Assembly (NCBI RefSeq): GCF_000439375.1
Contig: NZ_ATMI01000031.1
Span: forward strand, 62,001 to 126,000
DNA length: 64,000 nt
DNA from: Tatumella saanichensis
GTDB taxonomy: Bacteria; Pseudomonadota; Gammaproteobacteria; Enterobacterales; Enterobacteriaceae
Direction of reading: 5' to 3'
A program made the position numbers and the translations under genes. Shown here piece by piece: positions 43,661-52,144 of the stretch. The notes under the pieces were generated by a model, which was given only the letters and a program-made list of their open reading frames with translations, did no database searches and was not told where the DNA came from. Numbering within the stretch: the first letter of the stretch is position 1; every line of letters begins with the position of its first letter.

Positions 43661-44170
43661 TCACTCTAGGCGCCGGATTGCCTCAAGCTGATCATTCGCT
43701 TGGGCGATAGCCGTCAGTAAAGGCTCTATCCATAACACCGCTTGGCAGTAAGTTAGCTGGCTGGTGGCAGAGGAACCAGTACTGGTTGGGTCAGTGTTGC
43801 CGGCAGTATTGGACACTGCTTCGGCACGTAAACGGTACGCATAGCTGAGCAACCCGTCAGCAATAGCAGCAGGTACAGCAAACTCACAGCTCTCACGAGT
43901 TTTAAGGATGGTACGGTATTCAATGACCTTCTCCTCTGATTTGACTGTGGCCAGCCTATTTGCCCGACTCACCTCCGCCGATAAGCGACTTAAGGTCTCA
44001 AGCCTGACATCCTGCTGTGCTATGACTGCCGATTGCACTCTTATCTGCTCTTCTGCCTGCTCTGCCCGGTCGACAACTGCCTGGTAGCGATTAAATAGAC
44101 TCCGCGACAATAAAGTCATGCTGGCCAATAACACGATGATGAACATCCCCGTGGTAATACGACTGGTCAT
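43661..44170 (-). CDS. Rz-like inner-membrane spanin
   Basis: The 169-residue protein has an N-terminal membrane anchor (about residues 8-24) and a long coiled-coil periplasmic part (QAVVDRAEQAEEQIRVQSAVIAQQDV), as in Rz i-spanins. It ends the lysis cassette. The Rz1 partner is embedded in its 3' half in another frame. Confidence 0.8.
   Translation of the reverse strand: MTSRITTGMFIIVLLASMTLLSRSLFNRYQAVVDRAEQAEEQIRVQSAVIAQQDVRLETLSRLSAEVSRANRLATVKSEEKVIEYRTILKTRESCEFAVPAAIADGLLSYAYRLRAEAVSNTAGNTDPTSTGSSATSQLTYCQAVLWIEPLLTAIAQANDQLEAIRRLE
43753..43923 (-). CDS. Embedded Rz1 outer-membrane spanin lipoprotein
   Basis: A frame inside the Rz gene encodes a short hydrophobic signal with lipobox (LLYLLLLLTGCSAM) and a proline-rich tail (LTQPVLVPLPPAS), which are the defining Rz1 features. 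TTG at 43923 has AGGAG seven bases ahead and gives 56 residues; GTG at 43896 gives 47. It pairs with Rz to fuse the membranes at lysis. Confidence 0.85.
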   Translation of the reverse strand: MNTVPSLKLVRAVSLLYLLLLLTGCSAMRTVYVPKQCPILPATLTQPVLVPLPPAS

Positions 44171-44178
44171 GGTTCACC

Positions 44179-44796
44179 TCATAGAAGTACCGCTTTTGCT
44201 CTTTCCAGACGCTCAGCGCGTTCACTCAGTCCTTTCTTACCCCCACTGATCAGACGAGTGACCCGTATAAGGTCTGATGCACTCCCGATACAACCACTCA
44301 CTGAAAAGTACCAAGCGGCTGAGCGAGCGGCTGGGATAGCCTCCCGGAGTAACTCAGGCTCTGTGAGCAAATCGATACTCAGTGCAGCACCACATAACCG
44401 GTAATTTTTTCTACCCGTCAGTTGCATCAACCCTCTCCCCCGGTAGTTCCAACCATCCTCTGCACTTCGGTTCCCCAATCGACGGTAATACACTAAATTG
44501 GCTATCGCTCTCTGATCTGCCGGCTTGCCACGGGTTCGGGCCAGTGCATAAGCCTGCTGAGAGGTAATACGTGAGCCGAACGTACTGAGTAAACCTGCGG
44601 GGGGGTAGTTGAAACTCTCCTCCAGTGAACTGAAGCCGGCGGATTCATGTCCGGATTGAGCAAGAAACATCGCCTTATCTTCTGGCGCTGTGATACCAAA
44701 TTCTTCCAAGGCATCGCTTACCGGTAGGTACCAGCGTCGGGCCACCGGCAACGTAATACCCGTCGCCGTTTGAAATTGTTTAAGTTCCATAGTCAT
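44179..44796 (-). CDS. Endolysin, glycoside hydrolase family 19
   Basis: The 205-residue protein matches GH19 chitinase-like phage lysozymes. AQSGHESAGFSSLEESFNYPP at 47-66 carries the catalytic Glu51 and the second acid near 59-60; NYRGRGLMQLTGRKNY follows. It cuts the glycan strand of peptidoglycan. The ATG at 44796 overlaps the holin stop (ATGA), the reason for choosing this start. No signal peptide, so it needs the holin. Confidence 0.88.
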   Translation of the reverse strand: MTMELKQFQTATGITLPVARRWYLPVSDALEEFGITAPEDKAMFLAQSGHESAGFSSLEESFNYPPAGLLSTFGSRITSQQAYALARTRGKPADQRAIANLVYYRRLGNRSAEDGWNYRGRGLMQLTGRKNYRLCGAALSIDLLTEPELLREAIPAARSAAWYFSVSGCIGSASDLIRVTRLISGGKKGLSERAERLERAKAVLL

Positions 44797-45074
44797 AATC
44801 TCAATGGATCGAGCAACCGTGCAATATTTCCCTTGGCACGGCATACCGCTACACAGATAAGAAGATTGGCCATAACAACCGGCCAGTGGGTGGTCGTATA
44901 GTGGCCAGAAAAATAACCAATGGGGATACTGCCGTACACCACGACCACAACCCAGGCGGTCAATGAGACAAACGGCCGATAGCGGTGCCCTTCCCGTTTC
45001 CAAAACATCAACACAGTCACTATGACCGCGCTCAATAGCATGTTCAGCAATGCCGGCCAATTATGAGCCTCCAT
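44793..45074 (-). CDS. Small membrane protein of the lysis cassette, holin-like
   Basis: The 93-residue protein has three membrane segments (about residues 8-24, 35-53 and 64-80), resembling three-helix phage holins. It is coupled to the endolysin by an ATGA overlap and begins inside the end of the other holin-like gene. Confidence 0.75.
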   Translation of the reverse strand: MEAHNWPALLNMLLSAVIVTVLMFWKREGHRYRPFVSLTAWVVVVVYGSIPIGYFSGHYTTTHWPVVMANLLICVAVCRAKGNIARLLDPLRL

Positions 45075-45444
45075 CTCTGCCTCCTCCTCGGAAACGGCGC
45101 ATGAGCCAACTCATGTCACCGTTGTTCAGTGATGTCAGGAAACGGATAGCCACCGCAGCCACCAGCACCGCTCCCAGTGCATCCAGCGATTGTTCGGTGT
45201 ATCCGGTCCACTGCTGAAGTTTTGAACCCACCAGCCCGGAGGCAATCACCCCGGCGGCCCAGGAAACCAAAAAGTAGGCAATCTGGCGTAACCGACCAGG
45301 AGCGGGAGAGGACGCGATATAGAAGGTTGCACCGGCAAATGCACCAAATAAAACACCATAATCAGCCCCGCTGAGGAGACCGTACAGACTTACCCCCGTC
45401 AGAGCGACAGTTGCCGCTCCAGTACCGGATATGGGCTCGGACAT
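45061..45444 (-). CDS. Putative phage holin (Phage_holin_8-like)
   Basis: The 127-residue protein (MSEPISGTGAATVALTGVSLYGLLSG) has hydrophobic segments and a basic tail (RRFRGGGRDGG). The start at 45444 is preceded by GGAGGAC. Which of the two membrane proteins is holin and which antiholin is not clear. Confidence 0.7.
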   Translation of the reverse strand: MSEPISGTGAATVALTGVSLYGLLSGADYGVLFGAFAGATFYIASSPAPGRLRQIAYFLVSWAAGVIASGLVGSKLQQWTGYTEQSLDALGAVLVAAVAIRFLTSLNNGDMSWLMRRFRGGGRDGGS

Positions 45445-45716
45445 AGCGTCCTCCAAATTGAGAAATAGTTTGCCTAGAAGGCAGAACAAGTCTTAGTGAC
45501 CCGCATAAGCGCTTTTACTAAGCGTGATTGCGCGCACAAATTCCTTGGGTCTTTGCCATATCCCCCCTATCGAGTGTGTATATTTTAACCATGCCAGCAC
45601 TCGCTATTTGGGTGGAAATTCTGTTCGGAAAAATTCCGGAACAAGACTGACTCTGTTCATTGGCACTGAGAGGATGTTCAGTCCTCAGCTAACCATCATT
45701 AGAGGAAATAAACGTT

Positions 45717-46532
45717 ATGGATGACGTACTACAGGTCGCTATGACTCCGGTTCAAATTACTGCCATCTTGTCTGATAAATCGGTGACAGAATCGGAGACC
45801 CTCAATAACCGCTTATATGGAAGTCTGGACTTAGTCATCAGCAGCATCGAACTGGCTGGTGCAGCGTCTCTGTGTCTAGCTCCTGAACCCACGGGGATCA
45901 CCAAAGCAGCCTGCATCACTGTTGGCGCTCATAGCTTGGATAATATTAAGACTGCCATTGACCGGATAATTACCGGTCTTGATTCCCGCACAACAACTTA
46001 CAGAGCCGCGGTCGCCTTAGCTAAAAAATTGGGTGCTGAAGATGTCACGGCTTGGAAAGTGGGTCTTGCTGCAGATATTGCTGTTCCTCTTGGCTTCGCT
46101 GCGGCAGTAGGTGCGGCCAGAGTTATTGCTATTCGGGCTGGACGTATCCGCCTCGCTCTCCACGAGTCAGCAACTGGACTTAAACCGGGTGGTCATACCA
46201 TAAGGGATCATATCGGGAAAAATCGTGAACAGCTTTTAACAAGGCTGTTATCAAAAAAAAGCAGGATGGGTGCAGGGTCATTCACCAATATCGATGTCGC
46301 TGAACGCGCTATTACGGCTGCACTAAGAGCTAACGCTGCAAATATCCGAGGCTGGAGCCATTACTCTGAACTGAAGCTGACAATAGATTATGTGGCCGGA
46401 TACAAGGTTGGCAGTTACATCAAGCGAGGATCCACTGAACTCGTTTCTACCTCAAAATTGCGTTTAGTACTCGAATACAAGCCTTATAACGGAAAACCGT
46501 ATTATCTTCTCACTGCATTCCCGACATGGTGA
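45717..46532 (+). CDS. RNase A-like polymorphic toxin
   Basis: The 271-residue protein ends in a bacterial RNase A-like toxin domain (about residues 157-271): GGHTIRDHIG with two histidines, AGSFTNIDVAERAITAAL, and the C-terminal YYLLTAFPT. The N-terminal 150 residues are helical and hydrophobic in parts and not recognised; no secretion or CDI delivery domain is present. AGAGGAAA at 45701-45708 supports the start. The immunity gene follows directly. Encoded on the strand opposite to the late genes, so it is probably expressed in the lysogen. Confidence 0.75.
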   Translation: MDDVLQVAMTPVQITAILSDKSVTESETLNNRLYGSLDLVISSIELAGAASLCLAPEPTGITKAACITVGAHSLDNIKTAIDRIITGLDSRTTTYRAAVALAKKLGAEDVTAWKVGLAADIAVPLGFAAAVGAARVIAIRAGRIRLALHESATGLKPGGHTIRDHIGKNREQLLTRLLSKKSRMGAGSFTNIDVAERAITAALRANAANIRGWSHYSELKLTIDYVAGYKVGSYIKRGSTELVSTSKLRLVLEYKPYNGKPYYLLTAFPTW

Positions 46533-46537
46533 TCCCA

Positions 46538-46831
46538 ATGAAAAATCCTTATCCGTTAATAAACAATCTTATGGGGGCTTATCTCAATCAGGATTTCGAT
46601 TACATCTGCGAGACTGACTCTATTGAAGGGGCTGTGGATTACTACATATCAAATTGCCCTGCCGGCATTCTTGGTCTACTGACCGAGGAGTTCGACCTGT
46701 TTATCAGTGAGCATCGGGACGACCCAAATATGGCCTTTGAAGAGTTGTTTCACCCAGAGGTACTGATTGAGGATATCCAAGAATTTATCGTTCTGTTTAA
46801 GTGCAAAATCATTGCTGCCGGTAAAGGCTGA
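46538..46831 (+). CDS. CdiI-type immunity protein
   Basis: The 97-residue acidic protein (MKNPYPLINNLMGAYLNQDFDY) resembles CdiI immunity proteins that neutralise RNase A-like toxins. It starts five bases after the toxin stop; an in-frame ATG at 46526 overlaps the toxin. GGTGA precedes ATG 46538. The pair would protect the lysogen from its own toxin. Confidence 0.75.
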   Translation: MKNPYPLINNLMGAYLNQDFDYICETDSIEGAVDYYISNCPAGILGLLTEEFDLFISEHRDDPNMAFEELFHPEVLIEDIQEFIVLFKCKIIAAGKG

Positions 46832-46853
46832 GGACTCTAAGAACTACCGCCCG

Positions 46854-47930
46854 TCACTCGCGAGCGGTAGCACCCTTTTCGACCAATAACGACATATTCT
46901 CGATTTCAGAGACTGTGATCGCAAATCGTTCATACTCCAGTTCCACCCCTAATGCTCGGCGACCACAACGTAAAGCGGCTTTTATGGATGAACCGGATCC
47001 CATAAAAAAATCAGCCACCAGCTCTCCGGGACGACTGCTGGCTAAAATGATGTCCCGCAACATTTCAGCAGGCTTCTCACAAGGGTGTTTACCTACGTAA
47101 TACCCAACCGGCGGATAGGTCCAAACGTCGGTATAAGGTACAGTTACAGAAACTGAGAAGTACCGCCGTAAAGCCTTAAGCTTCTCGGAGCAGGCTTTAT
47201 ATTCAATGCAGAGTTCTTTGTAGCGACTACTCAGCAAACCACCGTCTTGAGTCAGAAGTGACGCTTTACCGTTTACCCGAGCAGCCTCTGCAAATAACTC
47301 ACACAGAGTTCGGTAATCATCTTCAACAGGTAGATACCACTGCTGCTTGCTGAACCAATGTGCTGCCGATTGTTTCCCCGTTCTCCTGACAATCTCACTG
47401 ACACTGATACCAGCCTGCTCCCTAGCATGACGAAAATAATGGATAAGCGGGGCCATGATCCCGGCTCTCAGAGCGCTGCATCGTTTCTGATACGGATCCC
47501 CGCCCCCTCTAACCGGTCCCGGATATGATTCCGCAAACAAGATACGCTCCGTCGCAGGGAAATAACTTCTCAAACTCTGTTTACTGCAACCATTCCAGCG
47601 CCCATAAGGCTTTGCCCAAACGATATGGTTAAGGACATTAAAATGGTTCCGCATCATTATTTCGATATCGGCACTCAACCTGTGGCCACAGAAGAGATAA
47701 AGACTTCCTTCTGGTTTAAGTATCCGAGCAAAGGCTTCTAGACATTTTTCCAGCCAGTCCAAATAGTCCTCATCCCCATGCCACTGGCGGTCCCACCCCT
47801 CCGGCTTTACTCTGAAATAAGGTGGATCCGTCACAATCAGATCGACTGAACCTTCCTGCATTCCGGCCATCATTTCCAAGCAGTCTGCATTCACTAATTC
47901 GGCACCGCTCACATTTAACGTACGTTTCAT
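46854..47930 (-). CDS. DNA N4/N6 methyltransferase
   Basis: The 358-residue protein has catalytic motif IV DPPY at 35-38 and the AdoMet motif FFMGSGS near 315, an order typical of beta-type amino-methyltransferases. A central insert (SEIVRRTGKQSAAHWFSKQ) looks like a target-recognition region. No restriction enzyme gene adjoins it, so it is probably an orphan phage methylase that masks its DNA from host enzymes. Confidence 0.88.
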   Translation of the reverse strand: MKRTLNVSGAELVNADCLEMMAGMQEGSVDLIVTDPPYFRVKPEGWDRQWHGDEDYLDWLEKCLEAFARILKPEGSLYLFCGHRLSADIEIMMRNHFNVLNHIVWAKPYGRWNGCSKQSLRSYFPATERILFAESYPGPVRGGGDPYQKRCSALRAGIMAPLIHYFRHAREQAGISVSEIVRRTGKQSAAHWFSKQQWYLPVEDDYRTLCELFAEAARVNGKASLLTQDGGLLSSRYKELCIEYKACSEKLKALRRYFSVSVTVPYTDVWTYPPVGYYVGKHPCEKPAEMLRDIILASSRPGELVADFFMGSGSSIKAALRCGRRALGVELEYERFAITVSEIENMSLLVEKGATARE

Positions 47931-48007
47931 AGATCACCCAGCTCAACTCTGATAGGCTCAGATTGCTTTCGCGCGAAGGCGGTGAGCCTGGGTTTGCTTA
48001 TCATCAT
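47927..48007 (-). CDS. Possible leader peptide of the methyltransferase gene
   Basis: A 26-codon frame (MMISKPRLTAFARKQSEP...) ends with a TGA that overlaps the methyltransferase ATG, and AGGGGTAGG precedes it. The overlap suggests translational coupling, but nothing else supports it. Confidence 0.3.
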   Translation of the reverse strand: MMISKPRLTAFARKQSEPIRVELGDL

Positions 48008-48318
48008 CCTACCCCTGAGCAAATGGCCGGAATGTGCTGTTTAACATCCGGTGGCTCACCTTCAAAGCAGCTTCTTCATCCCCCAGATGTGATCCCTCAT
48101 CCAGTAAAGTTATACAGAAATGATAAAGTTCATTATGAGGGCAGCCTTAAAGGTATCGATGCATGTCGGAGATGAATTATCTTCCGTCGATGGCAGGCAG
48201 GGATAACGCGTAGCTCACTCTCAATAATGATTCGATTTAGACGCTTCATGGCTGTAAGGGTGCCTGTTTTCATGGAATAAGACATGCTCCGCCCTCTCGA
48301 TTAAAAGGAATTAATCCC
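47931..48318. other. Intergenic stretch between methyltransferase and membrane-protein gene
   Basis: Apart from the possible leader peptide at 47927-48007 nothing is recognised. It separates divergent genes, so it should hold promoters for both. Confidence 0.4.
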
Positions 48319-48777
48319 ATGAATTTTATAGTGAAACTCTGTGTTTTCTTTATTATCGGCGCCACTACGATTTATTACGTATCTCAGTACGTTACTGTTC
48401 TGCCGTCACCGGCTTATCTGGGCCTCATTCCCCTGCTACTTTTTCCAGCAAATTACTGTATTCAGGTCATCATGAAGCTGGTGAGTTCAGACAGCCACCC
48501 TTTACTCACGACCTACGAGCTGTCAAAACTCACTCCTCTCATCGAGAGGAAAAAGGCTCAGATCGAGCGGCTGCTGCTTTTTTACAGCCTAGCGGCCTTG
48601 CTGATCGCAATTGGTTGTTTAATGACTCCGGCATTTTTTTACCGTCAATTTCTGGCTATCACCGGGGGCTTAATCATTGCCTCTGTTTACTCTCTAACAT
48701 TCATCAGATCAGTTGCCAGCGAAATTCACAGGCTGGAATTTACCTTGAACCAACGCGATAAATATAAAAATAGCTGA
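48319..48777 (+). CDS. Membrane protein, unknown
   Basis: The 152-residue protein has four likely membrane segments (about 4-22, 31-50, 83-103, 110-130) and a charged loop (LIERKKAQIERL) in the middle. AAAAGGAATTAA precedes the start. It is transcribed against the late operon, like other lysogen-expressed cargo such as superinfection-exclusion proteins. No family recognised. Confidence 0.55.
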   Translation: MNFIVKLCVFFIIGATTIYYVSQYVTVLPSPAYLGLIPLLLFPANYCIQVIMKLVSSDSHPLLTTYELSKLTPLIERKKAQIERLLLFYSLAALLIAIGCLMTPAFFYRQFLAITGGLIIASVYSLTFIRSVASEIHRLEFTLNQRDKYKNS

Positions 48778-49094
48778 ACAGAATTGGCGCTTTGCTTAAC
48801 AAGGCTTAGGCGTTCTTGAGGGAAATATTGCAGGATAAAGCGGTCAAGTCAGGTAGGAAGTTTGGTTGATAAGCATGGTAAGCATTACTTAAGCCGTGAA
48901 GAAATACAGTTAGAGTGGAACACGTTCTCAACACCAGCAACCGGTAATGCAAAAAAATTATGGCATACCGAGTAGAAACCCGATGTTTTGCTCTCGCACA
49001 CTACTCATAGCTTAATCTGATTAAAGCATTGTGTGGCTCACACATCAAGAGCGCAAAATGCGCTCGAACACACAAAAATACTAAGTTTTCAAAA
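48778..49094. other. Intergenic stretch, probable late-promoter region
   Basis: No gene is visible. A perfect 7-base-pair hairpin (GAGCGCA / TGCGCTC) is at 49049-49065. Downstream of the antiterminator this is near where the late promoter and its terminator would be expected, but no clear promoter is seen. Confidence 0.35.
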
Positions 49095-49811
49095 TCACTC
49101 TATCATTTCACGGTGTTTTGCTAAATGTTCTTTCAGCGGACGGTCATTTTCATTATCGGGTAATAATAAACTCTGGCCATCAAATCTTTTGTATTCAGTA
49201 TTATGTAATCGGTCAGAAATACGTACCTTAAAATTGTCATCAATCCACAGTAACCCACGGTCAAAGAGCGTATGAATATCACTTTTCAATAAAATCCCAT
49301 GGCAGGATTTAGTGTGCGACGCACCGGCATAAGGGACAATGTGGGCTGCTTCCAGAAGTACATCTACTGTACAGCCTGTGACGGCACACTGTCTTCGATA
49401 TGCTTTAAGTAAACGTTTTCGGAACTGTGGCTGCCCTTGTCTTAGAACAACTTCACGGAGTACCCTCCGTCGAAAGTCAGTGAAATTTTCAGGACCTTCC
49501 TCAAAGACTTCTGAGCTTAGTTCGGTTAGCAACAGCTCAGTTTCATTTTGATCACCATGGGTTTGCTTATGGTAATTCTTCCATTCGCCATATTGACGTG
49601 AATGCGTACTGATACCAACACGTTCTGGCTCGCGCTTGGCAATTTCTTCCTTGAATTCCTGCCTGGTAGGTACTCTTCCGTATTTTACAAAAAGATCATC
49701 ACAACAATCCCAAACAGCTCTGACTAGCTTACCTGTAGGATAGCCACTTTTATTACGCAACGTATCACGATCGCCACCACTGTCCATTTCTACCACCGGC
49801 TCATGCCTCAT
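49095..49811 (-). CDS. HNH_2-family endonuclease
   Basis: The 238-residue protein has a C-terminal HNH_2 domain: RQGQPQFRKRLLKAYRRQCAVTGC, LLEAAHIVPY, then CHGILLKSDIHTLFDRGLLWID (about residues 120-195). The N-terminal part (AVWDCCDDLFVKYGRVPTRQEF) looks like a small DNA-binding or adaptor module. It shares the same nuclease domain with the protein at 54232-55167. It may restrict other phages or help in packaging; the start is uncertain because no strong ribosome site is seen. Confidence 0.75.
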   Translation of the reverse strand: MRHEPVVEMDSGGDRDTLRNKSGYPTGKLVRAVWDCCDDLFVKYGRVPTRQEFKEEIAKREPERVGISTHSRQYGEWKNYHKQTHGDQNETELLLTELSSEVFEEGPENFTDFRRRVLREVVLRQGQPQFRKRLLKAYRRQCAVTGCTVDVLLEAAHIVPYAGASHTKSCHGILLKSDIHTLFDRGLLWIDDNFKVRISDRLHNTEYKRFDGQSLLLPDNENDRPLKEHLAKHREMIE

Positions 49812-49897
49812 ACGGATAGAATAATTTATCAGGAATAACCCTAAAACTGTATTTCAAAAGACTTTTACTCTGTAATAAAATTTGATACCTCTCAGTG

Positions 49898-50440
49898 TTA
49901 TCTTGAAAGTCGTCTGAACTCATCACAGAACGGCCCGTACAGTGCAAATTCTGCCACATTAAGCCAGCAGTCTATTCGACGCCTACAGGTCGCCAAACTC
50001 AGCTCTGGGCATCTCGTCATCAATTCCCCTGCTAATTGCCGCTTACTTTTGCCGTGTCCATCATACCGCTGATGCAATAATTTGAGCAGCGCTGGTGAGC
50101 CCTCAAATACTTGACCGATAATTCTGTCTATGGCCAACGCTTCATCATCAGAACAAAAGGCAAGACGGCTGTTTAACCGTCCCTTTACTATTTCTTCAAG
50201 GAAGGCACGTAGTTCCTCATAACTGGTCCCTGCTGCACTAAGTTCGGCAATGGCATGGGTTAGTGCTTTCTTCGTCATCACTTGCCCAGATAACAGCTGA
50301 TTGAAAATACTCCCTTGCTTGTGCTTCGCGATATACGACCAGCGTCCCCACATTTTCAACCGCCCCTGTACCCATAACCGGTCCAATGTCGTAAGGCGGC
50401 AGGCCTCATCGTGCTTCGCAACTTCTGTTGGATAGATCAT
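49898..50440 (-). CDS. Q-like late antiterminator (DUF1133)
   Basis: The 180-residue protein carries the family's LWVQGRLKMWGRWSYI motif at about 22-37, LAFCSDDEALAIDRIIG near 93 and a C-terminal CRRRIDCWLNVAEFALYGP. It is expected to let RNA polymerase read through into the late genes. Position after the replication genes is the usual one. Confidence 0.85.
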   Translation of the reverse strand: MIYPTEVAKHDEACRLTTLDRLWVQGRLKMWGRWSYIAKHKQGSIFNQLLSGQVMTKKALTHAIAELSAAGTSYEELRAFLEEIVKGRLNSRLAFCSDDEALAIDRIIGQVFEGSPALLKLLHQRYDGHGKSKRQLAGELMTRCPELSLATCRRRIDCWLNVAEFALYGPFCDEFRRLSR

Positions 50441-50457
50441 AGTATTGCCTCCCCAAA

Positions 50458-50997
50458 TTATTTACCGGCCGCCTTGATAACACCGATGGCCATCACCCTG
50501 TCCAAGAACCGGAACAATAACTCCAACTGTGTGCCGTTCTGTGCCTCAAAGGCTGGTGTATTTGCGTGTAGATAGTCATGACATTGACGACATAGGGGTA
50601 TCACAAACAGGTCATGTGACCGGGTCGCGGTACCTCCAAGTCCATGGCCGGTAATGTGGTGCGGGTCGTCAGCGGGCTTATTACACCCTAAGCAGGTCTG
50701 ATGCTTCACCCAGCGGGTATAGTGAGTATTCTCCCACCGGTGACGCTTTGGACGTAACATGAAAGCCTCCGGACTATCAGGGTCAGCCTGTAATGTCACA
50801 ACGGGTTCCACCGCTAACTCTGCCTCACTAGGGAAATCACCGTCAGGTATCAGCCCCGAAGGTAAGCCTTTGAGGCATTCAGGTACTGTAGAAATCAGCA
50901 ACTGTGGCTCACGAAACAATGCCAACAGATTGCGTCCTGGCCTGAACAGCACCGTTCCGGTTAATGAGGCGATATCCGGGGTTAGTAACACGCGCAT
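50458..50997 (-). CDS. DUF968-family phage protein with HNH-like zinc site
   Basis: The 179-residue protein has TRWVKHQTCLGCNKPADDPHHITGHGLGG and VIPLCRQCHDYLH, a cysteine/histidine layout of HNH nucleases. It is common in lambdoid nin-like regions, possibly for Holliday-junction or replication processing. Start 50997 is chosen over 51012 as the family begins MRVLLTPD. Confidence 0.8.
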   Translation of the reverse strand: MRVLLTPDIASLTGTVLFRPGRNLLALFREPQLLISTVPECLKGLPSGLIPDGDFPSEAELAVEPVVTLQADPDSPEAFMLRPKRHRWENTHYTRWVKHQTCLGCNKPADDPHHITGHGLGGTATRSHDLFVIPLCRQCHDYLHANTPAFEAQNGTQLELLFRFLDRVMAIGVIKAAGK

Positions 50998-51024
50998 ACT
51001 CACTCCCTCCATGGCAGATATTGC

Positions 51025-52140
51025 TTATCTGAAACCTTCAGGGCAGCTGTAGTCCACGTCCTGATAACTGGCTTGGAATCCATCGCTCCTAGCCCCCGAG
51101 CGGATAGCGTCCCAAGTCTCTCGCAGAGGCCTACCCCGGCCTTTCCAGCGGTATGCACTGCTGAGATAGGCTTCAAATTTCCCTGGTCGAAAAAGAGTCT
51201 TAGGTCGCATATATTCGTACATCGATGTGTCGCGCCAGTGCTCGTTTTTATAATCCACAAGCAGCATCAGGTCTTCTTCACTGTGGTCTTCTCTAAGCCG
51301 GGCACGGATATTTTCTAAGCTGGAGCGTGACTTCTGAAAACGGGCCATCGTCACACGGTTTAGGTAGTTCAGTACCCTAATGGCCTGTTCGGTGATCTCG
51401 GTTTCAACGTCAGGTTTCGACGAAACCGGACAAAGGGGTTTTAGATCTGTTGGATCTTGTTTTGAATTTACTGACGGTTCGGGTCCAGTTTTTGGACGGT
51501 GAGGATCCGTATTTTTTTGGTTTTCTGGACGTTCATATTTTGGACCCTGAGAGTCTGACGGTCCAGTTTTCAGACCTTCAGACTCTGACCGTCCAGATTT
51601 CGGCCCCTGAGGTTCTGACGGTCCGGTTTTCAGACCTTCAGACTCTGATAGTCCAGATTTCAGCCCCTGAGGTTCTGACGGTCCAGTTTTCAGACCTTCA
51701 GACTCTGATAGTCCAGATTTCGGCCCCTGAGGTTCTGACGGTCCAGTTTTCAGACCTTCAGACTCTGATAGTCCAGATTTCGGCCCCTGGGGTTCTGACG
51801 GTTCAGTTTTAAGACCCTGAGGATTGTGCAGTGACCAATAGGCTTTCTCTGCCGCTTTACGCAGTTTCGGCACATTCAGAATATACAAGTTACTCATATT
51901 CCGCTGGCCCAGCCGCCGTTCCTGCCTCTCAAGCCATCCGCCCCTCACCAACTCATTTATCAGAGAGATCACAGTGCTCCTTCCCGCACCCAACTGCCTT
52001 GAAATGGTCTCTATACCCGGAAAGGCTATCCCTTCATCACTGGCATAGTCCGCTAGCCGTAACATTATGAGTAGCTTGTTGCCCTTCAGTCCGGCAGCCG
52101 AACACCCGTCCCATACATACGCCGATAGTTTTACGCTCAT
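51025..52140 (-). CDS. Phage replication initiator-like protein with tandem repeats
   Basis: The 371-residue protein has an N-terminal winged-helix domain (AAGLKGNKLLIMLRLADYASDEGIAFPG, ISRQLGAGRSTVISLINELVRGGWL, residues 13-75), a middle of five 20-residue repeats (PQGPKSGLSESEGLKTGPSE, about 107-205), and a conserved C-terminal domain (VLNYLN, KNEHWRDTSMYEYMRPKTLFR). It stands where lambda has O. No separate helicase loader or helicase gene follows, so it probably recruits the host helicase by itself. The repeats probably form the origin inside the gene. Confidence 0.8.
   Translation of the reverse strand: MSVKLSAYVWDGCSAAGLKGNKLLIMLRLADYASDEGIAFPGIETISRQLGAGRSTVISLINELVRGGWLERQERRLGQRNMSNLYILNVPKLRKAAEKAYWSLHNPQGLKTEPSEPQGPKSGLSESEGLKTGPSEPQGPKSGLSESEGLKTGPSEPQGLKSGLSESEGLKTGPSEPQGPKSGRSESEGLKTGPSDSQGPKYERPENQKNTDPHRPKTGPEPSVNSKQDPTDLKPLCPVSSKPDVETEITEQAIRVLNYLNRVTMARFQKSRSSLENIRARLREDHSEEDLMLLVDYKNEHWRDTSMYEYMRPKTLFRPGKFEAYLSSAYRWKGRGRPLRETWDAIRSGARSDGFQASYQDVDYSCPEGFR
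51550..51823. repeat. 60-base tandem repeats inside the replication gene (candidate origin)
   Basis: About 4.6 units of exactly 60 bases run from 51550 to 51823; units starting at 51601, 51661 and 51721 differ by only a few bases. Each unit contains two related half-units of about 30 bases, each with a TCTGAnnGTCCAG core and one with the imperfect palindrome GGTCCAGTTTTCAGACC. Further degenerate halves lie at 51481-51549. Iterons within the initiator gene are the lambda O/ori pattern. Confidence 0.7.
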
Positions 52141-52144
52141 CGCC

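Noticed and set aside
47963-48175. 70-codon plus-strand frame before the membrane-protein gene
   Set aside because: No family resemblance and no good ribosome site; it overlaps the likely promoter region of the methyltransferase.
51481-51823. Regular repeats that could be mistaken for a CRISPR array
   Set aside because: The repeats are contiguous 60-base units in frame within a coding gene, with no unique spacers and no cas genes nearby.
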